DNA of 34,094 bases, from positions 1 to 34,094 of the forward strand of contig NZ_SUEG01000054.1 of assembly GCF_005063415.1 (NCBI RefSeq), in the 5' to 3' direction. Origin of the DNA: Mesorhizobium sp. Lineage in GTDB: Bacteria > Pseudomonadota > Alphaproteobacteria > Rhizobiales > Rhizobiaceae. This document shows, in pieces, positions 8,414 through 16,473 of the stretch (within the stretch, counting starts at the first letter, position 1; the number at the start of each line of letters is the position of its first letter). The notes under the pieces are model-generated. The model was not told the origin of the DNA. It made no database searches and saw only the letters and a list, made by a program, of their open reading frames with translations. Made by a program: the position numbers and the translations under genes.

Positions 8414-9847
8414 ATGTCCGACGCCAAGAGTTACGAGCTCTTCATTAATGGCAAATGGCGAGCCGGTGGTAGCCGAGCCACTTTGCCGGTGATCAACCCG
8501 GCGACGGAGAAGGTATTTGCCTCAGTGGCCTCGGCTACGGTTTCAGACTTGGATGAAGCTCTTGCTTCGGCAGAACGCAGCCGCAAGGCGTGGTCCTCAC
8601 GACCCGCCAAAGAGCGTGGCGAGATACTCGTCTCTGCCGCCAGCATTCTGGCAGAGAAAGCTGGCGCCGCAGCCAGGGACCTGTCGTCCGAACAGGGAAA
8701 GACGATTGCCGAAGCAACAGGAGAGTACGCGCGCGCAGTCGAAACGCTGGAATGGAATGGCCGGCATGCCGATGAGTTGTCGACCCCGATTCCGTTGGGT
8801 CCGAACAGGATGATCGTCCCGGAGGCCCTCGGTGTCGTCGCTGCCTTTACGCCGTGGAACTATCCAGCCGTTCTCATCGCCCGCAAGCTCGCCCCCGCGC
8901 TGGCGGCAGGCTGCCCGGTGATCCTCAAAGGGGCCGAAGAGACGCCAAGCGTGGCTGTCCATATCGTGGAATCTTTGCGTCAAGCAGGGATACCGGAAGG
9001 CGTGGTCAACCTGGTGTTCGGTGTTCCTGTGCATATATCACGGCATCTGCTCAGTTCGCCAATTGTCAAAGTCTTGACGTTCACGGGGTCGACCGCTGTT
9101 GGGAAACAGCTGGCCACACTGGCCGCGAATAATCTGCAGCGCTGCATCCTTGAGCTCGGTGGACATTCCCCGGTTATTGTGTGCGAAGATGCCGACCTGG
9201 CAACGGCGATACCGGCTATTTCGGAATACAAATTCGAGTGCGCGGGCCAGAGTTGTAATGCGCCCAGCAGGATTCTTGTCGCCCGATCCCGCTATGAGGA
9301 ATTCCTGTTCCGGATGACGGAGGCGGTCCGAAAAATCAGGATCGGTCCACCGGATGACCCTGCAACGCAGATGGGTCCCATGGCAAACGCGCGGCGAATC
9401 GAGGCCATGCAACGCCTGACCAAAGATGCGGTAGAGGGCGGCGCCCAAATCGAGACCGGTGGCACCCCCCTTGACCGACCGGGGTTTTACTGGCCGCCAA
9501 CCATCCTGACTGGCGTACCGAAGGAAGCGAGAGTGCTTCATGAAGAGCCGTTCGGACCAATTCTCAGCGTGGCTCCTTTCGATACGATCGAAGAGGCGAT
9601 CGATGAAGCCAACGCCACGGAGTACGGTCTGGCCGCCTACTTGTTTACTGGCGCGGCCGATACGCAACAGAGGCTTGTGGGCGGTCTTTCTGCGGGCGCT
9701 GTTAGTGTGAATTACCTGAAAGGGGTTTCCGCTGATGCCCCTTATGGAGGAGTCAAGCAAAGCGGCTATGGATATGAAGGCGGCGAGCAGGGGGTGCGAA
9801 GCTTCCAGATTCTGAAAATGGTGAATGGCCTCGGGTCATTTGGATAA
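8414..9847 (+). CDS. NAD(P)-dependent aldehyde dehydrogenase
   Basis: Aldehyde dehydrogenase superfamily, 477 residues from ATG 8414 (GGAG seven bases upstream); the frame is open from ATG 8384. The catalytic set is intact: Asn149 in FTPWNYP, cofactor-binding FTGSTAVGK (~223-231), general base Glu247 in LELGGHSP, and nucleophile Cys281 in GQSCNAPSR. The C-terminal EEPFGPILSV and GGVKQSGYGYEGG segments are also typical. The sequence resembles the succinate-semialdehyde / short-chain semialdehyde group, but the substrate cannot be fixed from motifs. It is followed after six bases by the class I fumarase gene, so the two share a transcript. A semialdehyde released by the class III aminotransferase further down the window would be a plausible substrate; this is a guess from context. 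Confidence 0.92.
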   Translation: MSDAKSYELFINGKWRAGGSRATLPVINPATEKVFASVASATVSDLDEALASAERSRKAWSSRPAKERGEILVSAASILAEKAGAAARDLSSEQGKTIAEATGEYARAVETLEWNGRHADELSTPIPLGPNRMIVPEALGVVAAFTPWNYPAVLIARKLAPALAAGCPVILKGAEETPSVAVHIVESLRQAGIPEGVVNLVFGVPVHISRHLLSSPIVKVLTFTGSTAVGKQLATLAANNLQRCILELGGHSPVIVCEDADLATAIPAISEYKFECAGQSCNAPSRILVARSRYEEFLFRMTEAVRKIRIGPPDDPATQMGPMANARRIEAMQRLTKDAVEGGAQIETGGTPLDRPGFYWPPTILTGVPKEARVLHEEPFGPILSVAPFDTIEEAIDEANATEYGLAAYLFTGAADTQQRLVGGLSAGAVSVNYLKGVSADAPYGGVKQSGYGYEGGEQGVRSFQILKMVNGLGSFG

Positions 9848-9853
9848 AATCCG

Positions 9854-11398
9854 GTGGGAAATAGAACACGGACCATCGCTGGCAAGGACATCACAAGAAG
9901 CGTCGCCGACGCTCTTCAGTACATCTCGTACTATCATCCTCCAGATTATATCCGGTCTCTTTCTCACGCATACACGCGAGAACAGAGCCCGTCGGCGAAG
10001 AATGCCATAGGTCAGATTCTGCTGAACTCCCGCATGGCGGCCTTTGGGCGGCGCCCGATTTGTCAGGACACCGGACTTGTGGTTGTCTTCGCAAAGGTCG
10101 GCATGGATGCCCGCATTAAGTCAACGGCCAGTTTCGCTGATCTTGTGAATGAGGGCGTACGTCAAGCCTATCTCGATCCGGACAATCCCCTTCGGGCATC
10201 GATCGTTGCGGATCCCCTCGCCAGACGGGTCAACACCCGCGACAACACGCCGGCAGTTGTCCATGTCGACCTGGTGCAAGGTAACCAGATTGAGGTCACC
10301 ATCGCCGCAAAAGGCGGCGGGTCGGAGAACAAGGCACGTTTTACCACCCTCAATCCCAGCGCCTCCGTTTCCGACTGGGTGGTCAATACCGTTTCGACCC
10401 TTGGCAGCGGGTGGTGTCCACCTGGACTGATCTCTGTCGGCATCGGTGGTAGCGCTGAAAAGGCGATGCTGCTGGCCAAGGAGGCCATGAACGAGCCCAT
10501 CGATATGGCGGAACTGATCGCAAGGGGGGCGTCAAGCGCAGAGGAGGGGCTGCGGATTGAGCTTTATGAGCGGATCAACGCGCTTGGTATCGGCGCCCAA
10601 GGCCTTGGTGGTCTGACGACAGTCGTTGACGTCAAGGTTGCGACCTATCCTACTCATGCAGCGTCCAAGCCTGTGGCGCTCATCCCGCAATGCGCCGCCA
10701 ACCGGCACCTGAAGTTTACTTTGGACGGCTCTGGACCCATCAGCCTCCAGCCGCCCGATTTGCGCGAATGGCCCGACATCGGAGCCGACGAATTGAACCC
10801 AGCCGGCGTCCGGCGGGTCAATTTAGATACGCTGACGAAGGAAGAGACGGCATCGTGGCGCTGCGGTGAAACGCTCCTGCTGTCTGGAAAGATGCTGACG
10901 GGCCGTGACGCTGCCCACAAGCGAATGGTCGAACTGATCGATGCCGGCAAGCCGCTTCCAGTCGATCTGCGGGGACGCGTGATCTACTACGTCGGTCCCG
11001 TCCGGGCAGCGAGAAATGAGATCGTTGGACCCGCCGGTCCAACAACCTCCAGCCGCTTGGACGATTTTACGGACAAGGTGCTCGCCGAAACCGGCCTTTT
11101 CGCGATGGTGGGCAAAGCGGAGAGGGGACCGGCGGCCATCGCCTCGATTGTAAGACACAAAACGCCATACCTTGCTGCAGTGGGTGGCGCTGCGTACCTG
11201 ATCTCAAAATCGATTAAGGCGGCGCGGATCGTTGCCTTTGAAGACCTGGGCATGGAAGCCATCTATGAATTCGATGTGCAGGACATGCCTGTTATCATGG
11301 CCGTCGATGTTGAGGGAAACTCCATTCACAATTCCGGGCCTCTTGAGTGGCGTAAGCGTATGGCGGCCGACAGCATCGCACGCAACATTGGCGTTTGA
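9854..11398 (+). CDS. Class I fumarate hydratase-type enzyme, probable mesaconase
   Basis: Two-domain, oxygen-sensitive iron-sulfur hydratase of the FumA/FumB type, 514 residues from GTG 9854. Three cysteines placed to bind a [4Fe-4S] cluster are visible: Cys70 in ICQDTG, Cys188 in GWCPPG, and Cys280 in PQCAANRH. KGGGSEN (~153-159) and the C-terminal beta-type domain (LSGKMLTGRDAAHKRM, RVIYYVGPVRA, IVGPAGPTTSSR) complete the family pattern. Class I fumarases are known to hydrate mesaconate to S-citramalate as well as fumarate to malate. The position here, in a cluster with methylaspartate ammonia-lyase, CoA-transferase and a CitE-like lyase, makes mesaconate the likely physiological substrate. 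It is separated by six bases from the aldehyde dehydrogenase gene. Fumarase activity cannot be excluded from sequence alone. Confidence 0.9.
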   Translation: MGNRTRTIAGKDITRSVADALQYISYYHPPDYIRSLSHAYTREQSPSAKNAIGQILLNSRMAAFGRRPICQDTGLVVVFAKVGMDARIKSTASFADLVNEGVRQAYLDPDNPLRASIVADPLARRVNTRDNTPAVVHVDLVQGNQIEVTIAAKGGGSENKARFTTLNPSASVSDWVVNTVSTLGSGWCPPGLISVGIGGSAEKAMLLAKEAMNEPIDMAELIARGASSAEEGLRIELYERINALGIGAQGLGGLTTVVDVKVATYPTHAASKPVALIPQCAANRHLKFTLDGSGPISLQPPDLREWPDIGADELNPAGVRRVNLDTLTKEETASWRCGETLLLSGKMLTGRDAAHKRMVELIDAGKPLPVDLRGRVIYYVGPVRAARNEIVGPAGPTTSSRLDDFTDKVLAETGLFAMVGKAERGPAAIASIVRHKTPYLAAVGGAAYLISKSIKAARIVAFEDLGMEAIYEFDVQDMPVIMAVDVEGNSIHNSGPLEWRKRMAADSIARNIGV

Positions 11399-11887
11399 GT
11401 CTTTCCGTTGGGCGATTTCGGCCAGACTCCAGCGTCAAATTGCCGTGAGACGAGCGGCATTTGCGGTGCCTTGCGCCTCCGCGAGCCGGACGAGCAAGGC
11501 CTTCAATTCACCCCAATAGCTGAATGTGCCACTGAATACTGCATTGAGTATGCCGTCCACGCGATCGAGGCTCGAATGCTGTCGCACGTCTATCAAGTAC
11601 GGCAGCGGAGATTCAAGAAAATGGGGTATCTATTTATTAGGAGGTCTTCGCCGCCGCCGACTATTCTCTCCAGCGGCATCATTGCCCCGTTAGGCGTCGG
11701 GGCGATAGCCAAAGTACTTCTGCAGCTTTTCTCAGCGGATCGCTCTCCCTCAGCTGATTGTCGTACCCCATTCTGGCACATTTCGGACCGAGAACGGATG
11801 CGTTCCACTACTACATTCGGTCATTCAAGATGGATAGAATTGATCGGCGCACAAGGCGCTGTCATCGCTGCTTGAGAGCAACAGGTT
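11399..11887. other. Non-coding or decayed stretch before the Lrp gene
   Basis: No convincing intact gene. On the - strand, about 11435-11623 stays open and reads like the C-terminus of a protein (for example SGTFSYWGELKALLVRLAEA) without a start or any family I recognise, so it may be a remnant. A + strand open frame across 11408-11875 has no recognisable motif and unusual composition, and I do not call it. The leader of the Lrp gene lies in the last ~100 bases. Confidence 0.3.
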
Positions 11888-12385
11888 ATGAAGTCGAAAC
11901 CCGACCCCGTGCAACTCGACAGTTGGGACGTCCGGATTCTCTCCGAGATTCAGGCAGACGGTCGGATTTCAAAAAGTGAGCTTGCAAAACGAGTTCATCT
12001 TTCGGCGTCGGCCTGTTCGGAGCGGCTCCGAGCACTCAAGGCCGCAGGGATTATTGAGGGATTCTATGCGCGACTGAGTCCTGCCCTCATTGGCGGCATG
12101 ATCTTTGTGATGGTAGAAGTCGTGCTGGATCGCCATCGTCTTGAGGACCAACGACACTTCGAAACTGCAATCCAAGAGATCCCGGAAATCCTGGACTGCT
12201 GGGCAATTGGGGGGCGCGTCGATTATCTGATGCGGGTCGCATCTCCTTCTATGGCCGCCTATCAGGATTTCATGGAGGGACTGCTGCAGGCAGGCTTGGG
12301 CATTGATCAATACTATAGCCTTGTCGTCACGAAACCAGTGAAGTCCAATTCACCGATACCTTTGTCCGCACTGAGGCAACGGTGA
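11888..12385 (+). CDS. Lrp/AsnC-family transcriptional regulator
   Basis: 165-residue regulator from ATG 11888, with AGG six bases upstream. The N-terminal HTH (LDSWDVRILSEIQADGRISKSELAKRVHLSASACSERLRALKAAGII, residues ~10-56) is followed by the RAM/ligand-binding domain with the family pattern around IPEILDCWAIGGRVDYLMRV. Lrp/AsnC proteins form octamers, sense amino acids, and commonly control a neighbouring gene for amino-acid metabolism. Here the gene stands immediately upstream of a diverged copy of the promoter and 5' end of a class III aminotransferase gene, whose intact version lies about 4 kb further on. The simplest reading is that this regulator and the aminotransferase were once adjacent and that the insertion described below separated them. 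Confidence 0.92.
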   Translation: MKSKPDPVQLDSWDVRILSEIQADGRISKSELAKRVHLSASACSERLRALKAAGIIEGFYARLSPALIGGMIFVMVEVVLDRHRLEDQRHFETAIQEIPEILDCWAIGGRVDYLMRVASPSMAAYQDFMEGLLQAGLGIDQYYSLVVTKPVKSNSPIPLSALRQR

Positions 12386-12399
12386 AACCGAAAGTTTAA

Positions 12400-12720
12400 G
12401 TTTCAACGGCGTTTGGCGCGGATCCCGTAGATTCGTCGGCAAAAGGCGCCCATTCCGACGAAACTCAAGGGACATTTGCGGTATACTAATTGCTGGAAAA
12501 AGGTGGCCGAGCGCTATCCGCCAGTTGATGGCGAGGAAGGACGATGCGCTTGAGCAATCTGGAACCGATCATTCCAGGAGACGGATCGAAGCAGCCATCG
12601 GACGCACTTGCCCAGCACGGTTACGGCGAGAAGCCAAACCGGATCGTGCCTGGTTGAGGAGGCGTCCATATCTAAGATGCGAAGTGCCGAAAAATGCCTC
12701 TACCGCTACTTCAAGGGGGG
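12400..12720 (+). pseudogene. Diverged copy of aminotransferase promoter and 5' end (left copy)
   Basis: This stretch aligns by eye with 16335-16640, the promoter and start of the intact aminotransferase gene. Shared landmarks include AAACTCAAGGGACATTT then CGGTATACTA (right copy AAACTCGAGGGACGTTT then CGGTATGCTA) and the start ATGCGCTTGAGCAATCTGG at 12544 (right copy 16474). Translated from 12544, pieces still match the real protein: MRLSNL, LAQH (LAKH), GEKPNRI (GETPNRI) and a VHI/VYI segment. Indels and a stop codon break the frame, and similarity fades after about 12700. It is a remnant of a paralogous or duplicated aminotransferase gene, not a working gene. Confidence 0.75.
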
Positions 12721-13193
12721 AACTTTCGCCCTGGATTGGCGATCAGTGGCGATTGAGCTTAGTCGCGGTCAGCGCATCCGTGTAGGGGGCGAAATCTACA
12801 GCGAGGGTTTGGCAAGCCGACGGATAGCGGGAGTGCAAGCTGGCCCGCTCGGCCTTGGCGACCAACCGGGCCCTCGACGCCTGCGGACATTCGGAGATCG
12901 CTCCATCGCGTTTTTACGTCCTAAGTTCGTTGCTGATCGAGATTAGGAGATCGTCTGTCCTGTTTGACATTGCTGGTCTCCGCAGCCTTCTAAGTGAGGA
13001 GCATGGCTGTGCCGGGGGCGCGTAGGTGGGTGACAAGGCCGGTCACTCCTGCCAGCCGACGTGGTCTTTGAGAAGGTGGAGGTTGCGCTACCCGGCTGGA
13101 GAGCATGGTGCCAGTTTTCACAAGACAAGGGTCGCTTAATCGAATGGGCGTCAAGTTCATAGATTGCGAACAGATCATGGGGGGATTTGAATA
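12721..13193. other. Unassigned stretch upstream of the TIR operon
   Basis: I see no intact gene. A + strand frame through ~12660-12946 is open but has no recognisable motif, and - strand frames in 12943-13257 run into the start of the TIR gene and look like shadows. The last bases, a run of G at 13179-13184, act as the ribosome-binding site for GTG 13194. The promoter of the TIR operon must lie here, but no clear -35/-10 is visible. Confidence 0.4.
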
Positions 13194-13781
13194 GTGCTAC
13201 TGACCGAGGCAGAGCTGAAAAGAGTTGCGAATGCCAGTCGAGGACATAGAGCCGCATCGATCGTTCTAAAGGAAGAGACGGCCGCAGCTACAGCCAGATC
13301 GTCATTCGACGTTTTTCTGTCACATTCTTTCAAGGACGCAGAGATCATTCTCGGTGTGAAGCGAATTTTCGAGGAGCTTGGGTTCACTGCTTACGTAGAT
13401 TGGGTCGAAGATTCACAACTGGACCGCACAAAGGTCTCCTCGGCCACCGCCGAGTTGCTGCGGACCCGTATGAGGCAGTCAAAGACGCTTATCTATGTGC
13501 ATTCAAACAATTCTCCAGGATCCAGATGGATGCCTTGGGAGCTTGGCTTTTTCGATGGGTTTCGGACCGCGGTAGCGGTTCTGCCCGTGGCAAAAAATTC
13601 TTCGGAAACATTCTCCGGGCAAGAATTTTTGGGCCTATACCCTTACATTGATGGGACAGGACCTGCATTCCTGTTTATGAACAGAGGGACCGCGCCTCGC
13701 TCAAGAATAGGCTCTGTAAGCTCGACTGCTAACCTCACGTTTGCCAAATCCTGGCTTAAAGAATTTACCGCCACAAAATAG
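13194..13781 (+). CDS. TIR-domain protein
   Basis: 195-residue protein from GTG 13194, preceded by a run of six G at a normal ribosome-binding distance. Residues ~37-130 form a TIR domain: box 1 SFDVFLSH (37-44), the segment ELGFTAYVDWVEDSQLDRTKV (~61-81), RMRQSKTLIYVHS, and SRWMPWELGFFDG (110-122), where Glu116 sits at the position of the catalytic glutamate of NAD-cleaving TIR domains. A short helical N-terminus (1-36) and a C-terminal tail of ~60 residues show no other domain and no membrane segment. TIR domains in bacterial immunity hydrolyse NAD+ or make cyclic ADP-ribose-type signals on phage infection. The SLATT gene begins 17 bases after the stop codon, so this is the first gene of a three-gene operon. 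Confidence 0.88.
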   Translation: MLLTEAELKRVANASRGHRAASIVLKEETAAATARSSFDVFLSHSFKDAEIILGVKRIFEELGFTAYVDWVEDSQLDRTKVSSATAELLRTRMRQSKTLIYVHSNNSPGSRWMPWELGFFDGFRTAVAVLPVAKNSSETFSGQEFLGLYPYIDGTGPAFLFMNRGTAPRSRIGSVSSTANLTFAKSWLKEFTATK

Positions 13782-13798
13782 ACTGGTGTGCTTCAAAA

Positions 13799-14659
13799 AT
13801 GAAATATCCGGGACTCTATAATAGCGCCGACGTGGCATCCAACGAGCAGCAGGCGACGTTTCTGCGCCTGATCCGGGCAGAGTACGTTCTTCTTTTTTTA
13901 GCGTCGGTGCTCTCTTTGGACTTGTCGTCATCAAAAGCCTATTTCGGTGTCTATGCTGCGGTATTTCTTTGCTCAATGGGAGTCCTCATTTTCCGGTCGG
14001 TCACAAAGCCCGAGCAGGTCTGGTATCAGGCTCGAGCTCTGGCAGAGTCGGTGAAGACATTGACTTGGCGCTTCGCGATGCGAGCACAGCCGTTCGATGA
14101 CGCGCGCGCGGCTGACGCCAGAGCTGATTTTCGAAAGCTCATGGAAGATATCCTTGATAGCAATCGTCACCTTGGTAGCGCGTTGAGCGGCACCGATTCA
14201 GCATCGCCCCAAACAACGGACGAGATGATGTCGATAAGGGACTCCCCGCGAAAAGAACGAAAAGACCTATATCTGCAGAGACGAATCTGCGACCAACGGA
14301 AGTGGTACGAGAAGAAGGCGCGCTCGAACAAGAGGTCCGCGAAAGTCTGGATGGGCCTTGGTATTTTTGCATACGCTCTGGGATTCTCGTTCATCGTAGT
14401 ACGCATCGCTGACCCCGCGATGCCAGGCTGGCCGACCGAGCCGCTAATTGTCATCGCCGCCTCCCTTATCGGGTGGACCCAGATCAAGAAATTTAACGAA
14501 TTGGCATCGGCTTACACGTTGACAGCTCACGAGATCGGCTTGACTGCCGACCTTATTACGGACGCCAACTCGGATGAGGCATTCTCCGCCGCGGTGAACG
14601 AAGCCGAACTGGCTTTCTCACGGGAGCACACCCAGTGGGTTGCTCGTCAAAACAACTAA
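13799..14659 (+). CDS. SLATT-like four-helix membrane protein, putative pore-forming effector
   Basis: 286-residue protein with four predicted membrane helices in two pairs: ~28-42 and 48-66, then ~183-202 and 213-230. Each pair is linked to conserved-looking soluble helices: WYQARALAESVKTLTWRF (75-92) after the first pair; YLQRRICDQRKWYEKKARSN (158-177) before the second and YTLTAHEIGL (239-248) after it. This layout matches tandem SLATT domains (SMODS and SLOG-associating two-TM effector families; the N-terminal half like SLATT_3, the C-terminal half like SLATT_1). SLATT proteins are predicted membrane-disrupting effectors attached to nucleotide-signalling defence systems. I see no SLOG, macro or other ligand-binding domain fused to it. 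It sits between two TIR genes with gaps of 17 and 9 bases. Family assignment is by pattern recognition and should be tested by profile search. Confidence 0.78.
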   Translation: MKYPGLYNSADVASNEQQATFLRLIRAEYVLLFLASVLSLDLSSSKAYFGVYAAVFLCSMGVLIFRSVTKPEQVWYQARALAESVKTLTWRFAMRAQPFDDARAADARADFRKLMEDILDSNRHLGSALSGTDSASPQTTDEMMSIRDSPRKERKDLYLQRRICDQRKWYEKKARSNKRSAKVWMGLGIFAYALGFSFIVVRIADPAMPGWPTEPLIVIAASLIGWTQIKKFNELASAYTLTAHEIGLTADLITDANSDEAFSAAVNEAELAFSREHTQWVARQNN

Positions 14660-14668
14660 GAGACAACA

Positions 14669-15175
14669 ATGGCATACAGCGATCCGACCTATGTAATATT
14701 TGACGGCGATGAAGACGCTTGGGCATACCGCTTTATGAAAGGGTGGAACGCCAGCGAGAATGTGAGTTTTGAATTCGCGAACGCTCACGATCTGGACAAT
14801 ATGACGGGCCGAGCACAGGACGAAGATTATGTTAAACGCAATCTTCGCAACAGAATGAATGGATCGAGCCAGGTACTTGTCCTGATCGGTGAGAAGACGA
14901 AAAACCTTTTTCGCTTCGTGCGCTGGGAAATGGAATTGGCTCTTGATCTAGGTCTGCCGATAATCGCAGCAAACCTTAACGGCTCGCGGCAACAAGATGT
15001 GAGCTGTCCGCCTATCATCAGGGACAAATGTGTTGTGCACGTGCCGTTCAAGATGAAGGCCATCAAGCACGCGCTAGCCAATTGGCCGAGCGAATTTCAT
15101 CGGCTTTCAAACGCTCAGCGTGGCGATGGCGCCAGGAGCTATGGCGAAAGCACCTATCGCGATCTCGGCTTATAA
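14669..15175 (+). CDS. TIR-like protein of the MTH538/DUF1863 type
   Basis: 168-residue protein, starting nine bases after the SLATT stop. It has a flavodoxin/TIR-like alpha-beta fold pattern: YVIFDGDEDAWAYRFMKGW (8-26), DYVKRNLRNRMNGSSQVLVLIGEKT (53-77), FVRWEMELALDLGLPIIAANLNG (83-105), and KCVVHVPFKMKAIKHALANWP near the end. The ..SSQVLVLIGEKT..V.WE...A...G.PII pattern is that of MTH538 TIR-like domains, the family that includes Thoeris ThsB proteins. Glu87 in RWEME occupies the site of the TIR catalytic glutamate. It could be a second signal-making enzyme, a sensor, or a signal-binding partner for the membrane protein. No terminator is evident after the stop codon. Two different TIR-type proteins around one membrane effector is unusual. 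Confidence 0.78.
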   Translation: MAYSDPTYVIFDGDEDAWAYRFMKGWNASENVSFEFANAHDLDNMTGRAQDEDYVKRNLRNRMNGSSQVLVLIGEKTKNLFRFVRWEMELALDLGLPIIAANLNGSRQQDVSCPPIIRDKCVVHVPFKMKAIKHALANWPSEFHRLSNAQRGDGARSYGESTYRDLGL

Positions 15176-15368
15176 TCGCCCACCTAAAAGCACTTAGCCG
15201 CCACAACATCCTCGCCATCCGCTGGCGGCGACTAGCCTTAGCAACGACCGCCAGCCTGTTCCGAGCTTGCCGAGCGATGATAAGAAGACGTCCGATTTGC
15301 TGAGTTTGGCAGAAAGCTGCAGGTCATGTGCAACCTATTTGAGGAGCCCCGCTCGAAGCGTCGGATCG

Positions 15369-16124
15369 TCAGGCACGATCACGTCGCGCGAGGGCGCTGG
15401 TTTCGCGAGGAAAAGGAGCGGCTGTTCGACGTTTGAGGCTTGATCCAGCGTTTCGAGACTGCACGAGCGGCGAGCATTGATGGAGGCAGCTTTTCAGGCC
15501 GCGCAATTCTGTCGGCTGCCCCCTCCTGCGAGCCGCAGCTCGGCTCGCCCTGCGCAGCAACCACGAATCTGCGATCGCAAGAAAGGCAACACGCTGACCG
15601 ATAGAACTTGGCGGCGCTGGTCGGCTGCGAATCAAGATGTCGATGGCAAGGAGCTCTCGCCGCGCGTCTTTGCCGGGCCGAACCTTCTGGCTCTCGTCCA
15701 GCCGCTTGTTGATGGCCGAGATCGACGAGGCCGAGAACGCATGGCCGCACAGCTCTTCGGTGATCGCCTTGACCTTCCGGGTCGACACGCCCTGCACATA
15801 CATCTCCGCAAGCGTCGCCACCAAGGCCCGCTCGGAACGCTGGTAACGCTCGAAAAGTTCGGTCGAGAAGCGGCCCGCCCGGTCCTGCGGAACCCGCAGC
15901 TCAAGCTTGCCGACCCGGGTGACAAGCGTGCGGCCATAGTAACCCGAGCGATAGCCGAGACGCTCCGGCGTGCGCTCGCTCTTCGAAGCACCCAGCGCCT
16001 CGTCCATCTCGGCCTCGAGCACCTCCTGCATCACCGCGCGGATCACCTCGTGCAATCCATCCGGATTCGAAAGCAGAATGTCTTTGACGGCAGCGCTGGC
16101 GGTCTTACTTTCTGTCTTGGTCAT
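15369..16124 (-). pseudogene. IS256-family transposase, truncated
   Basis: From ATG 16124 on the - strand, the first ~147 residues are a clear Mutator/IS256 transposase N-terminus: DEALGASKSERTPERLGYRSGYYGRTLVTRVGKLELRVPQDRAGRF, then YQRSERALVATLAEMYVQGVSTRKVKAITEELCG and SASSISAINKRLDES. Similarity stops near 15680. The normal continuation with the DDE catalytic residues (family length ~400) is absent, and the rest of the open frame is unrelated sequence. The IS has lost its 3' half. A different - strand frame at ~15350-15475 reads SLETLDQASNVEQPLLFLAK and ends in a stop near 15348, which looks like the tail of another decayed gene I cannot name. The element lies between the TIR operon and the intact aminotransferase gene. 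Confidence 0.85.
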
Positions 16125-16473
16125 GGTGGCGTTCCTTCCAGGGAATCGGTGACGTTGAACATCACCAGCCTGCCATGACCGCCCTCTCTCAGCGAATTTG
16201 CAGAACCCTCAGCACACTACCCAATATCGCCCGCTAATCGGGCACTATGCTGGGCGCATGCGCGTCGTAAGCTGTTCGTGTTTGCAGGACGCGCCCCCGA
16301 CCCTCGGCTAAGGCGAAGGTGACGCCTTAGTTTTCACGGCAATTCGGGCCGATCCCGCGAATTCCACGGCCAATAACCTGCATTCCCGAGAAACTCGAGG
16401 GACGTTTCCGGTATGCTATCTAAACAGGTGGCTGGCCGAGTGCCCTCCGCCAATTTATCGCGAGGAGAGGGAC
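16125..16473 (+). promoter_or_regulatory. IS end and aminotransferase promoter region (right copy)
   Basis: Bases ~16125-16225 are the outer end of the IS256-type element upstream of its transposase start. Bases ~16335-16473 are the leader of the aminotransferase gene and match the left copy at 12400-12543. The conserved core AAACTC(A/G)AGGGAC(A/G)TTT followed by CGGTAT(A/G)CTA, retained in both copies while flanking bases drift, is the best candidate for promoter and regulator site. The Lrp/AsnC protein upstream is the obvious candidate to bind it. GGAGAGGG just before ATG 16474 is a strong ribosome-binding site. Confidence 0.55.

Noticed and set aside
11408..11875. 155-codon + strand frame upstream of the Lrp gene
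   Set aside because: No motif, a mixed cysteine/arginine-rich composition and no ribosome-binding site. The opposite strand is more protein-like but also lacks a start.
15477..16178. 233-codon + strand frame across the IS256 remnant
   Set aside because: It is antisense to the transposase fragment, which has clear family motifs on the - strand.
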